DNA from: Thiomicrospira sp. WB1
GTDB taxonomy: Bacteria; Pseudomonadota; Gammaproteobacteria; Thiomicrospirales; Thiomicrospiraceae
NCBI RefSeq assembly: GCF_001507535.1
Contig: NZ_LQBN01000001.1
Location: 496,001 to 560,000 of the forward strand
DNA: 64,000 nt
Direction: 5' to 3'
In this document: in pieces, positions 27,473-36,650 of the stretch
How the letters are laid out: the number at the start of each line of letters is the position of its first letter
Numbering within the stretch: the first letter of the stretch is position 1
Program-made: the position numbers and the translations under genes
The notes under the pieces: model-generated
What the model was told of the DNA's origin: nothing
Database searches by the model: none
What the model saw: only the letters and a program-made list of their open reading frames with translations

Positions 27473-30340
27473 ATGTCGGATTCATCGTTTGTCACTCAGA
27501 AGCAGCACCCGATTCCAGACGGCGATGTGCTGGTTTCGGAGACAGACCTGAACGGACACATTACCTATGCCAATCAGGCCTTTATCGATGCCAGCGGGCA
27601 CGCCTGGGACGAACTGAACGGCGCCCCGCATAACATCGTGCGCCATCCCGATGTGCCAGCAGCGGTTTATAAGGACCTGTGGGAAACCATTCTCTCAGGC
27701 AAGCCTTGGCATCAGTATGTCAAAAACCGTTGTGCCAATGGCGATCACTACTGGGTCGAGGCCAATGTGGCGCCTGTGGTCGATCAGGGAAAAACCGTGG
27801 GCTTTAAGTCGGTGCGCAACCCGATTGGTGCGGAGCAGATTGCCGCGGCGGAAAAGGCTTATGCTGACATTCGTTCCGGGCGTAAGGTGATTCAGAATGG
27901 GGCCTTGCGTTCTCCCTGGTCGATGCGTCTGGCCAAATGGAGTCCCTTGCCGCAGAAATCGATTATGGGCAAGATGATTCTGCCTTTGATCGTGATGGCG
28001 ATTGTCTGGAGCGTGGTGCTGCAGATGTATCTGCAGACGGTGGCCGACAACCTGTATGAAGGGGCAATGCAGGATCGGCGGGACTTGCTGGTTAAAAACC
28101 TGCAATCGGAAGTCGACAGCCGCAGTCAGATTGCTCTGACCAATGCGGTGGGGATTGCCGGCAACTCGGCGGTGATTTACGGGCTGTATGACAATCAGGA
28201 AACCGTGCTCTGGCAGATCGTCAACGTGAACTATGAGCAGTACGTTGAACGTGCCAACATGGCGGGCATTGGCATTGCCATTTTTGATGGCAACCTCAAG
28301 CAGGTCGCCGCCAGTGGCGTGCCCATTACGCTGGATGCCATGCCGAAAGACCCGCTGACCCGGATTGAATTTCAAAGCGAAGGCAGTTATCTGCAGGCGG
28401 TCGTGCCGGTGCCTTATGGCGAGAAAACCATCGGGGCGGTGGTGGTGAGTTTGCCCATGACGCAACTGGCGGACGTGGAAGCGGGCAACAGCCACGGTTA
28501 TATGGTGTTGCAAAAAAACAGCGACGGCTTCGCAGTGATGCCCGGCTTTGAAAATGATCCGTTGTCCCAGCGCTTGCAGCGCATGGACCTGTCCCGTCTT
28601 CTGAAGACAGGGCTGGCCGATTTGGATGATCAGATTGTGGCGGCTCAGCCCATTCGCGATGTCAGCGGTGAACGGGTGTTGGGCATGCATTTGATTTCCG
28701 AGCCCAAAGACATTCTCGAGCAGCTTTTGAGCGACACCTATTTTATGATTTATGTGGCTCAGGGAGCGATGGCGCTCGGCTTTTTCCTTTTACTGGTACA
28801 GGTCTACTGGCGCGCGCACATGTTTGTACTGGGGCCATTGCGCGCCTTTACCCGCAAGCTGGCCATTGCCGCGGATGAAGGCAGTATGTCCGCACGGGTG
28901 GATGTGGTGAGTGAAGACGAAATCGGCACCATGGGTCAGAGTTTCAACAAATACCTCACCTCGGTACAACACCTGATGATTTCGGTATCAGACATGATTG
29001 ATGGAATGTCGCACGGCAATCTTCAAAACCGTATCGTGGCCGATGCGCGCGGTGATCTGGGAACCGTCAAGCACCAGGTGAACGCTTCGGCCGACAGCAT
29101 TCAGGGCATTATTCAGGAGATTGAGAAAGCGATCAAGGCCATCAATGCGGCGCAGTATGATTTCCGTTCCGATGCAAAATTTGAAGGTGATTTCGGCGAG
29201 ATGATGACGGATCTTCAGGCGGCCATGCGCAGCACGCACCAGGCTGTGACCGGCATCAATCAAACCATGCAGGCCCTGGCACAGGGGGACTTCAGTACTC
29301 GTTTGGATATGGACCTGCAAGGAGAGCTATCGGGGTTGAAAGACAATGTCAACGCCTCGCTCAGCCAGCTTGAAGCTGGGGTGAACTCGGCGGTGGATGT
29401 ATTGGTAGCGCAGTCCCAAGGGGACTTGTCTCAACGAATGCAGGGGCATTATGAAGGCAAACTGGCCACCATGCAGTCGTCCATGAATCAGTCGCTGGAT
29501 AAAATGAGTGCGGTCATTGATGAGCTGATGCTGGCGTCCAATACGGTCAATGAAGCGGCCAACCAGATTGCTCAGGGCAGTCAGACTTTGACGCATCAGG
29601 AGCAGGCGCAGGCCGAGACGTTGCAGGAAATGGTCACATCCATGGATCAGGTGACTGAAACCGTGCGTCACAATGCCGGTACCGCCGGTCAAGCCTCTCA
29701 GTTGGCGGATTCGGCTAAAAAGCAGGTCGACGATGGGGCCGCGGTCATGCGTGAAACCAGTGGCGCGGTGAAAGAACTGGCAGACTCCAGTCATAAAATT
29801 TCCGACATTACGGGCTTGATTGATTCGATCGCCTTCCAGACCAATCTATTGGCGCTGAATGCGGCGGTGGAAGCCGCGCGTGCGGGTGAGGCCGGACGCG
29901 GGTTTGCCGTGGTGGCGGGCGAAGTACGCTCTTTGGCCGGCAAATCCAGTGAAGCGGCCAAAGACATCCGTCAGCTGATTGAAACCAGTGTGGAGCAGGT
30001 GACGCAAAGTGAAAAACTGGTCAAGCAGACGGAAGAAGCGTTTGAGTCGATCCGCAACGTCATTGTGGACATGCATCAGTTCATTCAGGATTTTGCCACC
30101 GCCAATAACGAACAGACGGCCAGTGTGGAGAAAATTAATCAGACCATCGACGGCGTGGGCCAGACCACGGCACGCAATGTTCAAAGTGTGGAAGAGGCGG
30201 CCGAAGCCGCCCAGACGCTTCGCCATGAAGCTGAAAACATGCAGCAACAGGTCAGTTTCTTTCGCACCCAGGGAACCGGTGCCCGTGCTTTGAGCCCCCG
30301 GGTTGCCTACTCGGCCGATAAAAAGGATGACCCTGCGTGA
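27473..30340 (+). CDS. Aer-like PAS methyl-accepting chemotaxis protein
   Basis: A 955-residue receptor. The N-terminal PAS domain (about 10-120) closely resembles Aer, including [18 protein letters not shown] and [17 protein letters not shown], so FAD binding and redox or oxygen sensing are likely. A first transmembrane helix lies at about 168-190, then a roughly 230-residue periplasmic domain, a second helix (424-446), HAMP and HAMP-like repeats, and the signalling hairpin whose tip includes [32 protein letters not shown] (about 785-830). It may therefore sense one cytoplasmic and one periplasmic cue. AAGGA precedes ATG 27473. The stop overlaps the next lipoprotein start. Confidence 0.93.
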   Translation: MSDSSFVTQKQHPIPDGDVLVSETDLNGHITYANQAFIDASGHAWDELNGAPHNIVRHPDVPAAVYKDLWETILSGKPWHQYVKNRCANGDHYWVEANVAPVVDQGKTVGFKSVRNPIGAEQIAAAEKAYADIRSGRKVIQNGALRSPWSMRLAKWSPLPQKSIMGKMILPLIVMAIVWSVVLQMYLQTVADNLYEGAMQDRRDLLVKNLQSEVDSRSQIALTNAVGIAGNSAVIYGLYDNQETVLWQIVNVNYEQYVERANMAGIGIAIFDGNLKQVAASGVPITLDAMPKDPLTRIEFQSEGSYLQAVVPVPYGEKTIGAVVVSLPMTQLADVEAGNSHGYMVLQKNSDGFAVMPGFENDPLSQRLQRMDLSRLLKTGLADLDDQIVAAQPIRDVSGERVLGMHLISEPKDILEQLLSDTYFMIYVAQGAMALGFFLLLVQVYWRAHMFVLGPLRAFTRKLAIAADEGSMSARVDVVSEDEIGTMGQSFNKYLTSVQHLMISVSDMIDGMSHGNLQNRIVADARGDLGTVKHQVNASADSIQGIIQEIEKAIKAINAAQYDFRSDAKFEGDFGEMMTDLQAAMRSTHQAVTGINQTMQALAQGDFSTRLDMDLQGELSGLKDNVNASLSQLEAGVNSAVDVLVAQSQGDLSQRMQGHYEGKLATMQSSMNQSLDKMSAVIDELMLASNTVNEAANQIAQGSQTLTHQEQAQAETLQEMVTSMDQVTETVRHNAGTAGQASQLADSAKKQVDDGAAVMRETSGAVKELADSSHKISDITGLIDSIAFQTNLLALNAAVEAARAGEAGRGFAVVAGEVRSLAGKSSEAAKDIRQLIETSVEQVTQSEKLVKQTEEAFESIRNVIVDMHQFIQDFATANNEQTASVEKINQTIDGVGQTTARNVQSVEEAAEAAQTLRHEAENMQQQVSFFRTQGTGARALSPRVAYSADKKDDPA

Positions 30341-31416
30341 ACCAACATGATTTGGTTGGGGTTTTGTCGCTTATTTTGACCAGGCCTGGTCAAAAAAGGG
30401 GATTGACCTGGTTCTGGGCTGTGGGGCTGGTTGCGATGCTCTCAGGCTGTGGGCGCAGTGTCAGTATTCAGGTGCTGGAGCCGGCCAAGGTCACACAGGC
30501 CGAGCAAATCCGTCAGATTGCCGTGATGCCGCTTGAGCAGGATCGCATCGGCCTGACCGAGCGGTTGGAAACCGCTTTGGCGCAGAGCCGAGTGGATGGG
30601 GCGCGTTATTTTACGCTGGTGAACCGGCGTGATCAGGAACAGGTCTTGGCGGAGCAGCGCTTTCAGCACAGCGGTCTGCTGGCGTCGGACAAACTGGTAG
30701 AACTGGGCGAGTTGCTCGGCGCCAGCGGGTTGGTGTCGGGTCGGATCAATCAGGCCGAGAGCGATGACGAGCGCTATTATGAAGAGCGCATTCGCTGTCG
30801 GGATAAAAAATGCGAGCAGACCTACCTGGCTCGGGTCTGGTGTACGGCTCGCCATATGAGTCTGAGCGCCAGCCTGCGTGTGACCGACGTGGCCAAAGCC
30901 GAAATTTTGCATGCGCAAACCTATCAGACCCGTCGCGAATGGCATCACTGTCGTGACAGTGCCAATACCCTGCCCACTCGTGGACAAGGCTTGCAACAGT
31001 TGGCCGATGAGTTGGCGCAGCGATTTGTTCGGGATATGACCCCGCATTACCGCTCAGTGTCGATCGAGCTTCTGTCGGACCCGGCAATGGATTATTCCTC
31101 AAAACAAAGTGAACAACTGGATCGGGCCCTGGCGTTTATGGAAGCGGGTCGATTTGACCGCGCCCAGACCATTTTGACAACGTTGTTGCAAAGCACCCAT
31201 CAACAGTCTTATGTGGCGGCCTACAATCTGGGCGTGGCGCATGAAGCACAAGGCGACCTCAAAGCGGCTCAGGCGCTGTATCAAATGGCGGATGGCCGCC
31301 TGGCTGAACCGGATGAGGTTGTCAACGCGGCCCTGATCCGCATCGATCTGGCCATTGAAAAACAGGCGCTGGCCCAGCGGCAGTTGCAAGATGATTCGGC
31401 TGAGACCACGCCTTAA
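30337..31416 (+). CDS. CsgG/FlgO-like lipoprotein with TPR tail
   Basis: A lipoprotein with lipobox MLSGC near residue 37 of the longest frame. The mature N-terminal half has a CsgG-type pattern (IAVMPL, a helix, then [17 protein letters not shown]), and the C-terminal third contains TPR-like helices ([43 protein letters not shown]). GTG 30337 overlaps the receptor stop, but it would place a palindrome copy inside the leader (read as TRPG). A TTG further in would give a normal signal peptide. It is probably an outer-membrane or periplasmic assembly factor; the partner is the next lipoprotein. Function not established. Confidence 0.7.
   Translation: MNQHDLVGVLSLILTRPGQKRGLTWFWAVGLVAMLSGCGRSVSIQVLEPAKVTQAEQIRQIAVMPLEQDRIGLTERLETALAQSRVDGARYFTLVNRRDQEQVLAEQRFQHSGLLASDKLVELGELLGASGLVSGRINQAESDDERYYEERIRCRDKKCEQTYLARVWCTARHMSLSASLRVTDVAKAEILHAQTYQTRREWHHCRDSANTLPTRGQGLQQLADELAQRFVRDMTPHYRSVSIELLSDPAMDYSSKQSEQLDRALAFMEAGRFDRAQTILTTLLQSTHQQSYVAAYNLGVAHEAQGDLKAAQALYQMADGRLAEPDEVVNAALIRIDLAIEKQALAQRQLQDDSAETTP
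30379..30390. repeat. ACCAGGCCTGGT palindrome, copy 8
   Basis: Exact copy just before the signal-peptide codons of the CsgG-like lipoprotein. With flanks TTTTG and CAAAA it forms the same 22-bp perfect inverted repeat as copy 1. Confidence 0.95.
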
Positions 31417-32482
31417 TTCAGTGTCTCGATGGTCCGGGCGACTGGCGTTGGGCGCCGCGCTTGGGATTTGGCTCAGCGCCTGTCAACACTCGCCTGAACT
31501 CAAACCTGCCTCCGGCCCGGACACCGTTTCCTTGCCAGTGGATGCGCCGGACTGGCTATCGCAACCACCTGACGACACCCCACGTTATTTTTATGCCACC
31601 GCCGTCAAAGCGGACCGAACCCAAGCTCTGGAACATGCCCTGGCAAGGATCGCTCGCAACGTCGCGGTCACCGTGACTTCGCGGTTTGAATCCCATCAGG
31701 AAGTCTGGCGCGGTGCCTTTGACTGGCAACGCCACCACAGTCAGCAGACACTGACACTGGATACTCCGCCGCTGACCGTGACCGGTCATAAGGTGCGCGC
31801 CACCCAGCGCCTGGCCGATGGTCGCTTGGCACTGTTGTTGGCGGTGGACCGAGAACAATGGTATCAATCCTTGTCGGCGGAACATGAGCGCAAACGGCAA
31901 GTCTGGTTGCAATCGGTGCGTGCGACCGATCGCATTCATTCACGTGACGACTGGCTGAGACAAGTCTGGATTCGGTTGTCTTTACAAGCTGACTGGTCGC
32001 ACTGGTGGCAAACCGCACGCTGGCTTCAGGCCATTGACCCCACGCACGATCTTGCCGCGGATCGGGCTCAGTTAGAAGGCTGGCGCGAAGCGACGCAAAC
32101 GTTGTTAACGCAGCGTTCTGTCTCCATTTTTTCATCGAGCACCTTGTGCGGCACCACCGGTGGTCGAACCGCGCTGGAACAGGCTTTTTCTCAGTTGGGG
32201 CTGACCTCGGTCTGGCCCCCCTTTCAAGCGGAGGGCGCGGGGCTGACGATTCAAACCAGTCTGAACCGTCGCCAGGCCCACGGGTTTGAAATTCTGACCT
32301 GTCAGATGCAACTGGATTGGCGCACCGCAGAACAAACCTTGGCCACCTGGTCTTTTCAACGTCAGGGACGCGGGCTGGTCGGGCAGGATCAGGCGCTGCC
32401 CGCTTTGCAGCAGGCTCTGAAGACGGCACTGACTCAGGCACCGCCTTTGTCACCTCTTTGGTCTGCGTCTTTTGAGGATTAA
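31391..32482 (+). CDS. LPP20-like lipoprotein
   Basis: A 363-residue lipoprotein with lipobox WLSAC. After it, PDWLSQPPDDTPRYFYATAVKADRTQALEHALARIARNVAVTVTSRF resembles the LPP20/FlgP-type lipoprotein domain: an aromatic-Ala-Thr strand followed by an Ala-rich helix and a V-x-V-x-S strand. The C-terminal half is not recognised. ATG 31391 lies within the end of the preceding gene, so translation is coupled. Together with the CsgG-like lipoprotein it resembles FlgO/FlgP-type pairs, but no flagellar gene is close, so that role is speculative. Confidence 0.65.
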   Translation: MIRLRPRLNSVSRWSGRLALGAALGIWLSACQHSPELKPASGPDTVSLPVDAPDWLSQPPDDTPRYFYATAVKADRTQALEHALARIARNVAVTVTSRFESHQEVWRGAFDWQRHHSQQTLTLDTPPLTVTGHKVRATQRLADGRLALLLAVDREQWYQSLSAEHERKRQVWLQSVRATDRIHSRDDWLRQVWIRLSLQADWSHWWQTARWLQAIDPTHDLAADRAQLEGWREATQTLLTQRSVSIFSSSTLCGTTGGRTALEQAFSQLGLTSVWPPFQAEGAGLTIQTSLNRRQAHGFEILTCQMQLDWRTAEQTLATWSFQRQGRGLVGQDQALPALQQALKTALTQAPPLSPLWSASFED

Positions 32483-32549
32483 GCGCTTGTGGTAGGATGA
32501 AATAGAGTTGCATGCACTGGACTCCATGTCATTCAATCAATGAGGCATC

Positions 32550-34721
32550 ATGAAACAACTGTATTTGGTGTTGATGAGTGTTCACGGTCTGATTCGTGGA
32601 CGTGATCTGGAATTGGGGCGCGATGCCGACACAGGCGGACAGACCTTGTATGTGCTGGAGCTGGCTCAGGCTCTGTCCGAGCGCCCGGAGGTGGCGCGGG
32701 TGGATTTGATGACCCGGCGGGTGGTGGATCCGGACGTATCCGATGACTACGCCCAGCCGATTGAGCGAGTCTCTGACCAATTCAATATTGTGCGCATTGA
32801 TGCCGGCCCGGAAGAATACTTGCCCAAAGAACAGCTTTGGGATCATCTGGACGCCTTCGTCGACAATGCCTTTTCCCATCTCAAACAGCAGTCGTTTTAC
32901 CCGCATTTAATCCATTCACATTATGCCGACGCGGGCTATGTCGGCGAGCATCTGTCCAGCCAATTAGGCGTGCCATTGATTCATACCGGGCATTCACTGG
33001 GACGCGTCAAACGGGCCCGCTTGCTCGCCAGCGGTCTGAGCGCGCCACAGATTGAAGAAACCTACAACATGTCCCGGCGGATTGAAGCCGAAGAAATGAC
33101 GCTGGCAGTGGCTGAGCGGGTGATTACCAGCACCCGTCAGGAAATTGAAGAGCAATACGCGCTCTATGACTATTACCAGCCCAATCAGATGCGGGTGTTG
33201 CCGCCGGGCACAAACCTGGAAGATTTTCACCCGGTGCGATCGGGGGATCCCATCGATGCCGAATTGCGCACGTATCTGACCCGATCATTGGTGGCACCTG
33301 AGCGGCCGATGATTCTGGCGTTGTCACGCCCGGATCGACGTAAAAACATCGTTTCATTGGTCGAAGCCTATGGACAGTCCGAATGGCTTCAATCCCATGC
33401 CAATCTGGTGATCATTGCGGGCAACCGCGACGATCTGGAAGAAATGGACGATGCCACCGAACAGGTCTTCACCGAACTGTTTCTGGCCATGGATCGTTAC
33501 GACCTCTACGGCAAGGTGGCGTTGCCCAAGCATCATCAGCGTGACCAGGTTCCGGAAATTTATCGCATTGCCGCGGCCTCAAACGGCGTGTTTGTCAATC
33601 CGGCCCTGACCGAGCCTTTTGGTCTGACGTTGATTGAAGCGGCGGCCAGCGGGTTGCCTCTGGTCGCGACCGAAGATGGCGGGCCGCGTGACATTTTGGA
33701 CAACTGTCACAACGGCTACCTGATTAATCCGTTGGCGCCGGAAACCATTGCCCGCGCGATTGAAAAGCTGCTCAAAGACCCGGCATTGTATGCCGACAAA
33801 GTGTCTCAGGGGCTGGCCGGGGTGACGGAGCATTATTCATGGCAGGCGCACGCCGAAAGCTATATGCAGCTGATCGAGCCGCTGGTCAAAAACAATCAAC
33901 GCCTGGAACGGCCGCCGATTGTGCGACGTCAGGGCCTTTATCACGAGCGGGCGTTTGTCACCAGCCTGGATCAGAATCTGGTCGGGGATCGCGAGGCGAT
34001 CAAAACACTGATGCAGCGTTTGAAAACGCATCGTCAGAGTACCCTCTATGTGGTGGCCACCAGCCGTCGTTATGATTCGGCGCTGCAGTTGATGAAAACC
34101 TATGGCATGAGTGAGCCGGATGTGTTGATCAGCAGTGGCGGCACCGACATTCGTTATGCCCCCAACCTGACGCGCGACCAGGCCTGGCTGGCGCATATTG
34201 ATTATCAGTGGACCCCGCATCGGGTGCGGGCTGTGATGCAAGAATTACCAGGCCTGGTGCGCCAGCCCCGACTGGAACAGAGTCACTTCAAACTCAGTTA
34301 TTACGTTGATCTGAGCAAGATTTCGCTCGATCAGATCAAAAAAGCCTTGTACGAAGCGGAGCAGTCGGTGCATGTGCAGTTGTCATTTGATCATTACATC
34401 GACATTCTGCCGATTCGTGCCTCCAAAGGGCTGGCACTGCGCTATGTGATGGACCGTTGGCAGGTGCCGCTGGCCAAAACCTTTGTTGCCGGCGGCGCCG
34501 GGGCGGATGAAGATATGATGCGCGGCAACCCGCTTGCGGCCGTAGTGGCCAACCGTCACCATGAAGAACTGTCCAATCTGGCCGAAATCGATCGTATTTA
34601 CTACGCTGAGTCGGCCTTTGAGCAAGGCATTCTGGAGGCTCTGGATTATTATGATTTCTTTGGGGCCTGTATGGACCCAAAAGAAGCCGATGAAGCGTCA
34701 ACCGAAGGACACCCGGCATGA
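32550..34721 (+). CDS. sps: Sucrose-phosphate synthase
   Basis: Transfers glucose from a nucleotide sugar to fructose-6-phosphate. The 723 residues contain a GT-B glycosyltransferase (GGQTLYVLELAQAL, HSHYADAGYVG, HTGHSLGRVKR, LSRPDRRKN, NPALTEPFGLTLIEAAASGLPLVATEDGGP) and, from about 465, a C-terminal HAD domain like sucrose-phosphate phosphatase. In that domain the nucleophile motif reads SLDQN, with Ser472 where the catalytic Asp should be, so it is probably catalytically dead, as reported for other bacterial SPS enzymes. A separate phosphatase gene follows, overlapping by four bases. Two palindrome copies lie in the HAD part. Confidence 0.92.
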   Translation: MKQLYLVLMSVHGLIRGRDLELGRDADTGGQTLYVLELAQALSERPEVARVDLMTRRVVDPDVSDDYAQPIERVSDQFNIVRIDAGPEEYLPKEQLWDHLDAFVDNAFSHLKQQSFYPHLIHSHYADAGYVGEHLSSQLGVPLIHTGHSLGRVKRARLLASGLSAPQIEETYNMSRRIEAEEMTLAVAERVITSTRQEIEEQYALYDYYQPNQMRVLPPGTNLEDFHPVRSGDPIDAELRTYLTRSLVAPERPMILALSRPDRRKNIVSLVEAYGQSEWLQSHANLVIIAGNRDDLEEMDDATEQVFTELFLAMDRYDLYGKVALPKHHQRDQVPEIYRIAAASNGVFVNPALTEPFGLTLIEAAASGLPLVATEDGGPRDILDNCHNGYLINPLAPETIARAIEKLLKDPALYADKVSQGLAGVTEHYSWQAHAESYMQLIEPLVKNNQRLERPPIVRRQGLYHERAFVTSLDQNLVGDREAIKTLMQRLKTHRQSTLYVVATSRRYDSALQLMKTYGMSEPDVLISSGGTDIRYAPNLTRDQAWLAHIDYQWTPHRVRAVMQELPGLVRQPRLEQSHFKLSYYVDLSKISLDQIKKALYEAEQSVHVQLSFDHYIDILPIRASKGLALRYVMDRWQVPLAKTFVAGGAGADEDMMRGNPLAAVVANRHHEELSNLAEIDRIYYAESAFEQGILEALDYYDFFGACMDPKEADEASTEGHPA
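34177..34188. repeat. Palindrome variant ACCAGGCCTGGC
   Basis: One mismatch at the last base; inside the sucrose-phosphate synthase gene, read as DQAWL, 70 bp before an exact copy. Confidence 0.6.
34247..34258. repeat. ACCAGGCCTGGT palindrome, copy 9
   Basis: Exact copy inside the sucrose-phosphate synthase gene (HAD domain), read as PGLV. Confidence 0.95.
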
Positions 34722-35656
34722 GCATCTGGGAGCTGTTGCTGGCGTGCGACATGGACCAGACGGTGATCCCCAACGGCCAGGTCGTGGAAGCGACGGGCGC
34801 CCGTGAACGGTTTCAGGTGTTTTGTGACGATGCACGGGTGCAATTGGTTTATGTGACCGGGCGTGACATCGGATTGGTGGAAGCGGCCATCGCCCAATAT
34901 CATCTGCCTTTGCCGGATTTTGTGATCACCGATGTGGGCGCTCAAATGTACGCTTATGATGCCAAGACGGGGCCTCGTATTTTGGCCGACTGGCACGCAC
35001 ATTTGGCCCAAAGCTGCCCACCGGAGGCGTTTGCGCGCATTGATCAGCATTTAAAAGCCTGGACGCGACTGGTCCCTCAGGAAGCCGCGCGCCAGAAGAC
35101 ATTCAAGCACAGCTACTATGTGGCCGCCGACGCCGACATGCCGCCACTGGTGCAGGAAATCAAAAACCATTTGGCGCATTTGGGCTTGGCCGTCAGCGTG
35201 ATCTGGAGTTTTGATCATGAAAAGGACGTCTGGCTGCTGGACATTCTCGCGCGTGAAGCCAATAAGCTGGATGCATTGCTGTTTTTGTGTGAGCGTCAGG
35301 GCATCGGCCAATCGGAACGGGTGTTTGCCGGGGATTCCGGCAATGATCTGGCCGTGATGGAAAGCGACATCCCATCCGTGCTGGTGGCCAACGCATCGGA
35401 ATCGGTCCGCGCCGAGGCAGCACGACTGGCGGCCAGAACCCGGCGCCAGGCGCAGCTGTATCTGGCCGAGTCCCAATGTTCGCACGCGCTGGACCACCGT
35501 TGCGGGTATTATGCCGATGGGGTGCTGCAGGGCGTCTGGCATTTTGTGCCCGCGGCGCATGACGCGCTTAAGCGGGCCGGGGCTGATTTTTCAGAGATGA
35601 CCGGGTCATCCGGGATGCAAACGAAGGGGGCGCATCATGGTAAGCGCACACAGTGA
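34718..35656 (+). CDS. spp: Sucrose-6-phosphate phosphatase (HAD)
   Basis: Hydrolyses sucrose-6-phosphate to sucrose. The HAD nucleophile motif D-M-D-Q-T (Asp11, Asp13) is intact; VYVTGRD (motif II) and the C-terminal FAGDSGNDLAVME (motif IV) are present, with the sucrose-binding-type cap between them. The length (312 residues) is slightly longer than typical. It overlaps sucrose-phosphate synthase by four bases and fructokinase by 20 bases, so the three are one operon. Related phosphatases act on mannosyl-3-phosphoglycerate, but the neighbouring synthase favours sucrose phosphate. Confidence 0.88.
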   Translation: MSIWELLLACDMDQTVIPNGQVVEATGARERFQVFCDDARVQLVYVTGRDIGLVEAAIAQYHLPLPDFVITDVGAQMYAYDAKTGPRILADWHAHLAQSCPPEAFARIDQHLKAWTRLVPQEAARQKTFKHSYYVAADADMPPLVQEIKNHLAHLGLAVSVIWSFDHEKDVWLLDILAREANKLDALLFLCERQGIGQSERVFAGDSGNDLAVMESDIPSVLVANASESVRAEAARLAARTRRQAQLYLAESQCSHALDHRCGYYADGVLQGVWHFVPAAHDALKRAGADFSEMTGSSGMQTKGAHHGKRTQ

Positions 35657-36569
35657 CGACCAGGCACTGGTGATATTTGGAGAAGTGTTGTTTGACTGTC
35701 TGCCGGACGGACAGACGCTGCTGGGCGGTGCGCCCTTTAATGTGGCCTGGCATACTCAGGCGTTGGGGCTGCATCCACGCTTTGTCAGCGCCATCGGTCA
35801 GGACGCGATGGGGGAGCAGGTTCGCCATGCCATGCATGAATGGTCGTTGTCGCAGACGGCGGTGACCACCCATGACGATTTGCCCACCGGGCGAGTGGAG
35901 GTGACCCTCGATCAGGGCCAACCTCACTATGAGATCATGCATCCGGTGGCCTATGACCGCATTGAGCCGGTGGATGTAACCGCACTGCTGAACCAGGCGG
36001 TGCACAGTCCGCATCCGGGCATTTTGTATCATGGCACCCTGGCGTTGCGCGATGCGCCGTCGCGTCATGCGTTGGAACGGCTGAAAGCGGCGGGGGATTT
36101 TGATATTTTTGTGGATGTGAACCTGCGCGCGCCCTGGTATGATCCGGCGCTGGTTCGGGGCTGGCTCAAGGATGCGGATTGGGTCAAGCTCAATGACGAG
36201 GAATTCATCGAGCTGGGCGGCGAGTCCGAATGGCTCACACAGGACCCGGCAACGGCGCTGGGCGACTTCAAACAGCGTTTTGGCCTTAAAGGCGTGATTG
36301 TCACCCTGGGCGCCGATGGGGCGCTGGGCATGGATGAAAGCGGCCAGCTCAGCCGGGTCACGCCCGAGCCGTTGCCGAGTGAGAAAATTCAGGACACCAT
36401 CGGTGCCGGGGATGCGTTTACCTCGGTGGTCCTGCTTGGGTTGCTGGAAGAATGGCCCTGGATGCAGACGTTGCAGCGAGCGCAACAATTTGCCAGTCAG
36501 GTCGTGCAAATCCAGGGCGCGCTCAGTCACGATCCGCGCTTTTACCAGGCCTGGTTAAAAAACCATTGA
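35637..36569 (+). CDS. Fructokinase (PfkB family)
   Basis: Phosphorylates fructose, so the operon can recycle fructose released from sucrose. The 310-residue ribokinase-fold protein begins with VIFGEVLFDCLPDGQTLLGGAPFNVAWHTQALG and carries the PfkB signature DTIGAGDAF with catalytic Asp259. Its last residues, YQAWLKNH, are encoded by a palindrome copy at the very 3' end, suggesting the element extended or replaced the native C-terminus. It is coupled to the phosphatase gene by overlap. A hairpin separates it from amylosucrase. Confidence 0.92.
   Translation: MVSAHSDDQALVIFGEVLFDCLPDGQTLLGGAPFNVAWHTQALGLHPRFVSAIGQDAMGEQVRHAMHEWSLSQTAVTTHDDLPTGRVEVTLDQGQPHYEIMHPVAYDRIEPVDVTALLNQAVHSPHPGILYHGTLALRDAPSRHALERLKAAGDFDIFVDVNLRAPWYDPALVRGWLKDADWVKLNDEEFIELGGESEWLTQDPATALGDFKQRFGLKGVIVTLGADGALGMDESGQLSRVTPEPLPSEKIQDTIGAGDAFTSVVLLGLLEEWPWMQTLQRAQQFASQVVQIQGALSHDPRFYQAWLKNH
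36544..36555. repeat. ACCAGGCCTGGT palindrome, copy 10
   Basis: Exact copy in the last codons of fructokinase, read as YQAWL; AT-rich flanks (CTTTT and TAAAA). Confidence 0.95.
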
Positions 36570-36608
36570 ACGGATGCTTTTCGTCGGTCCATAACGCCAA
36601 ATAAAACG

Positions 36609-36632
36609 AGCCCTTTGTTTGTTTAAAGGGCT
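36609..36632 (+). promoter_or_regulatory. Hairpin in the leader of amylosucrase
   Basis: A perfect AGCCCTTT/AAAGGGCT stem with an eight-base loop, ending 18 bases before the amylosucrase start and without a following T-run. It could stabilise or process the mRNA, or partly reduce read-through from fructokinase. Confidence 0.5.
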
Positions 36633-36650
36633 TAAAACATAGGAATCACT

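Noticed and set aside
27695-28690. A 331-residue minus-strand frame opposite the Aer-like receptor
   Set aside because: Composition and position are those of a shadow frame; the receptor on the plus strand is clearly real.
35657-35670. ACCAGGCACTGGT near the start of fructokinase as another palindrome copy
   Set aside because: It is a 13-mer with an altered centre; I did not count it among the exact or one-mismatch members.
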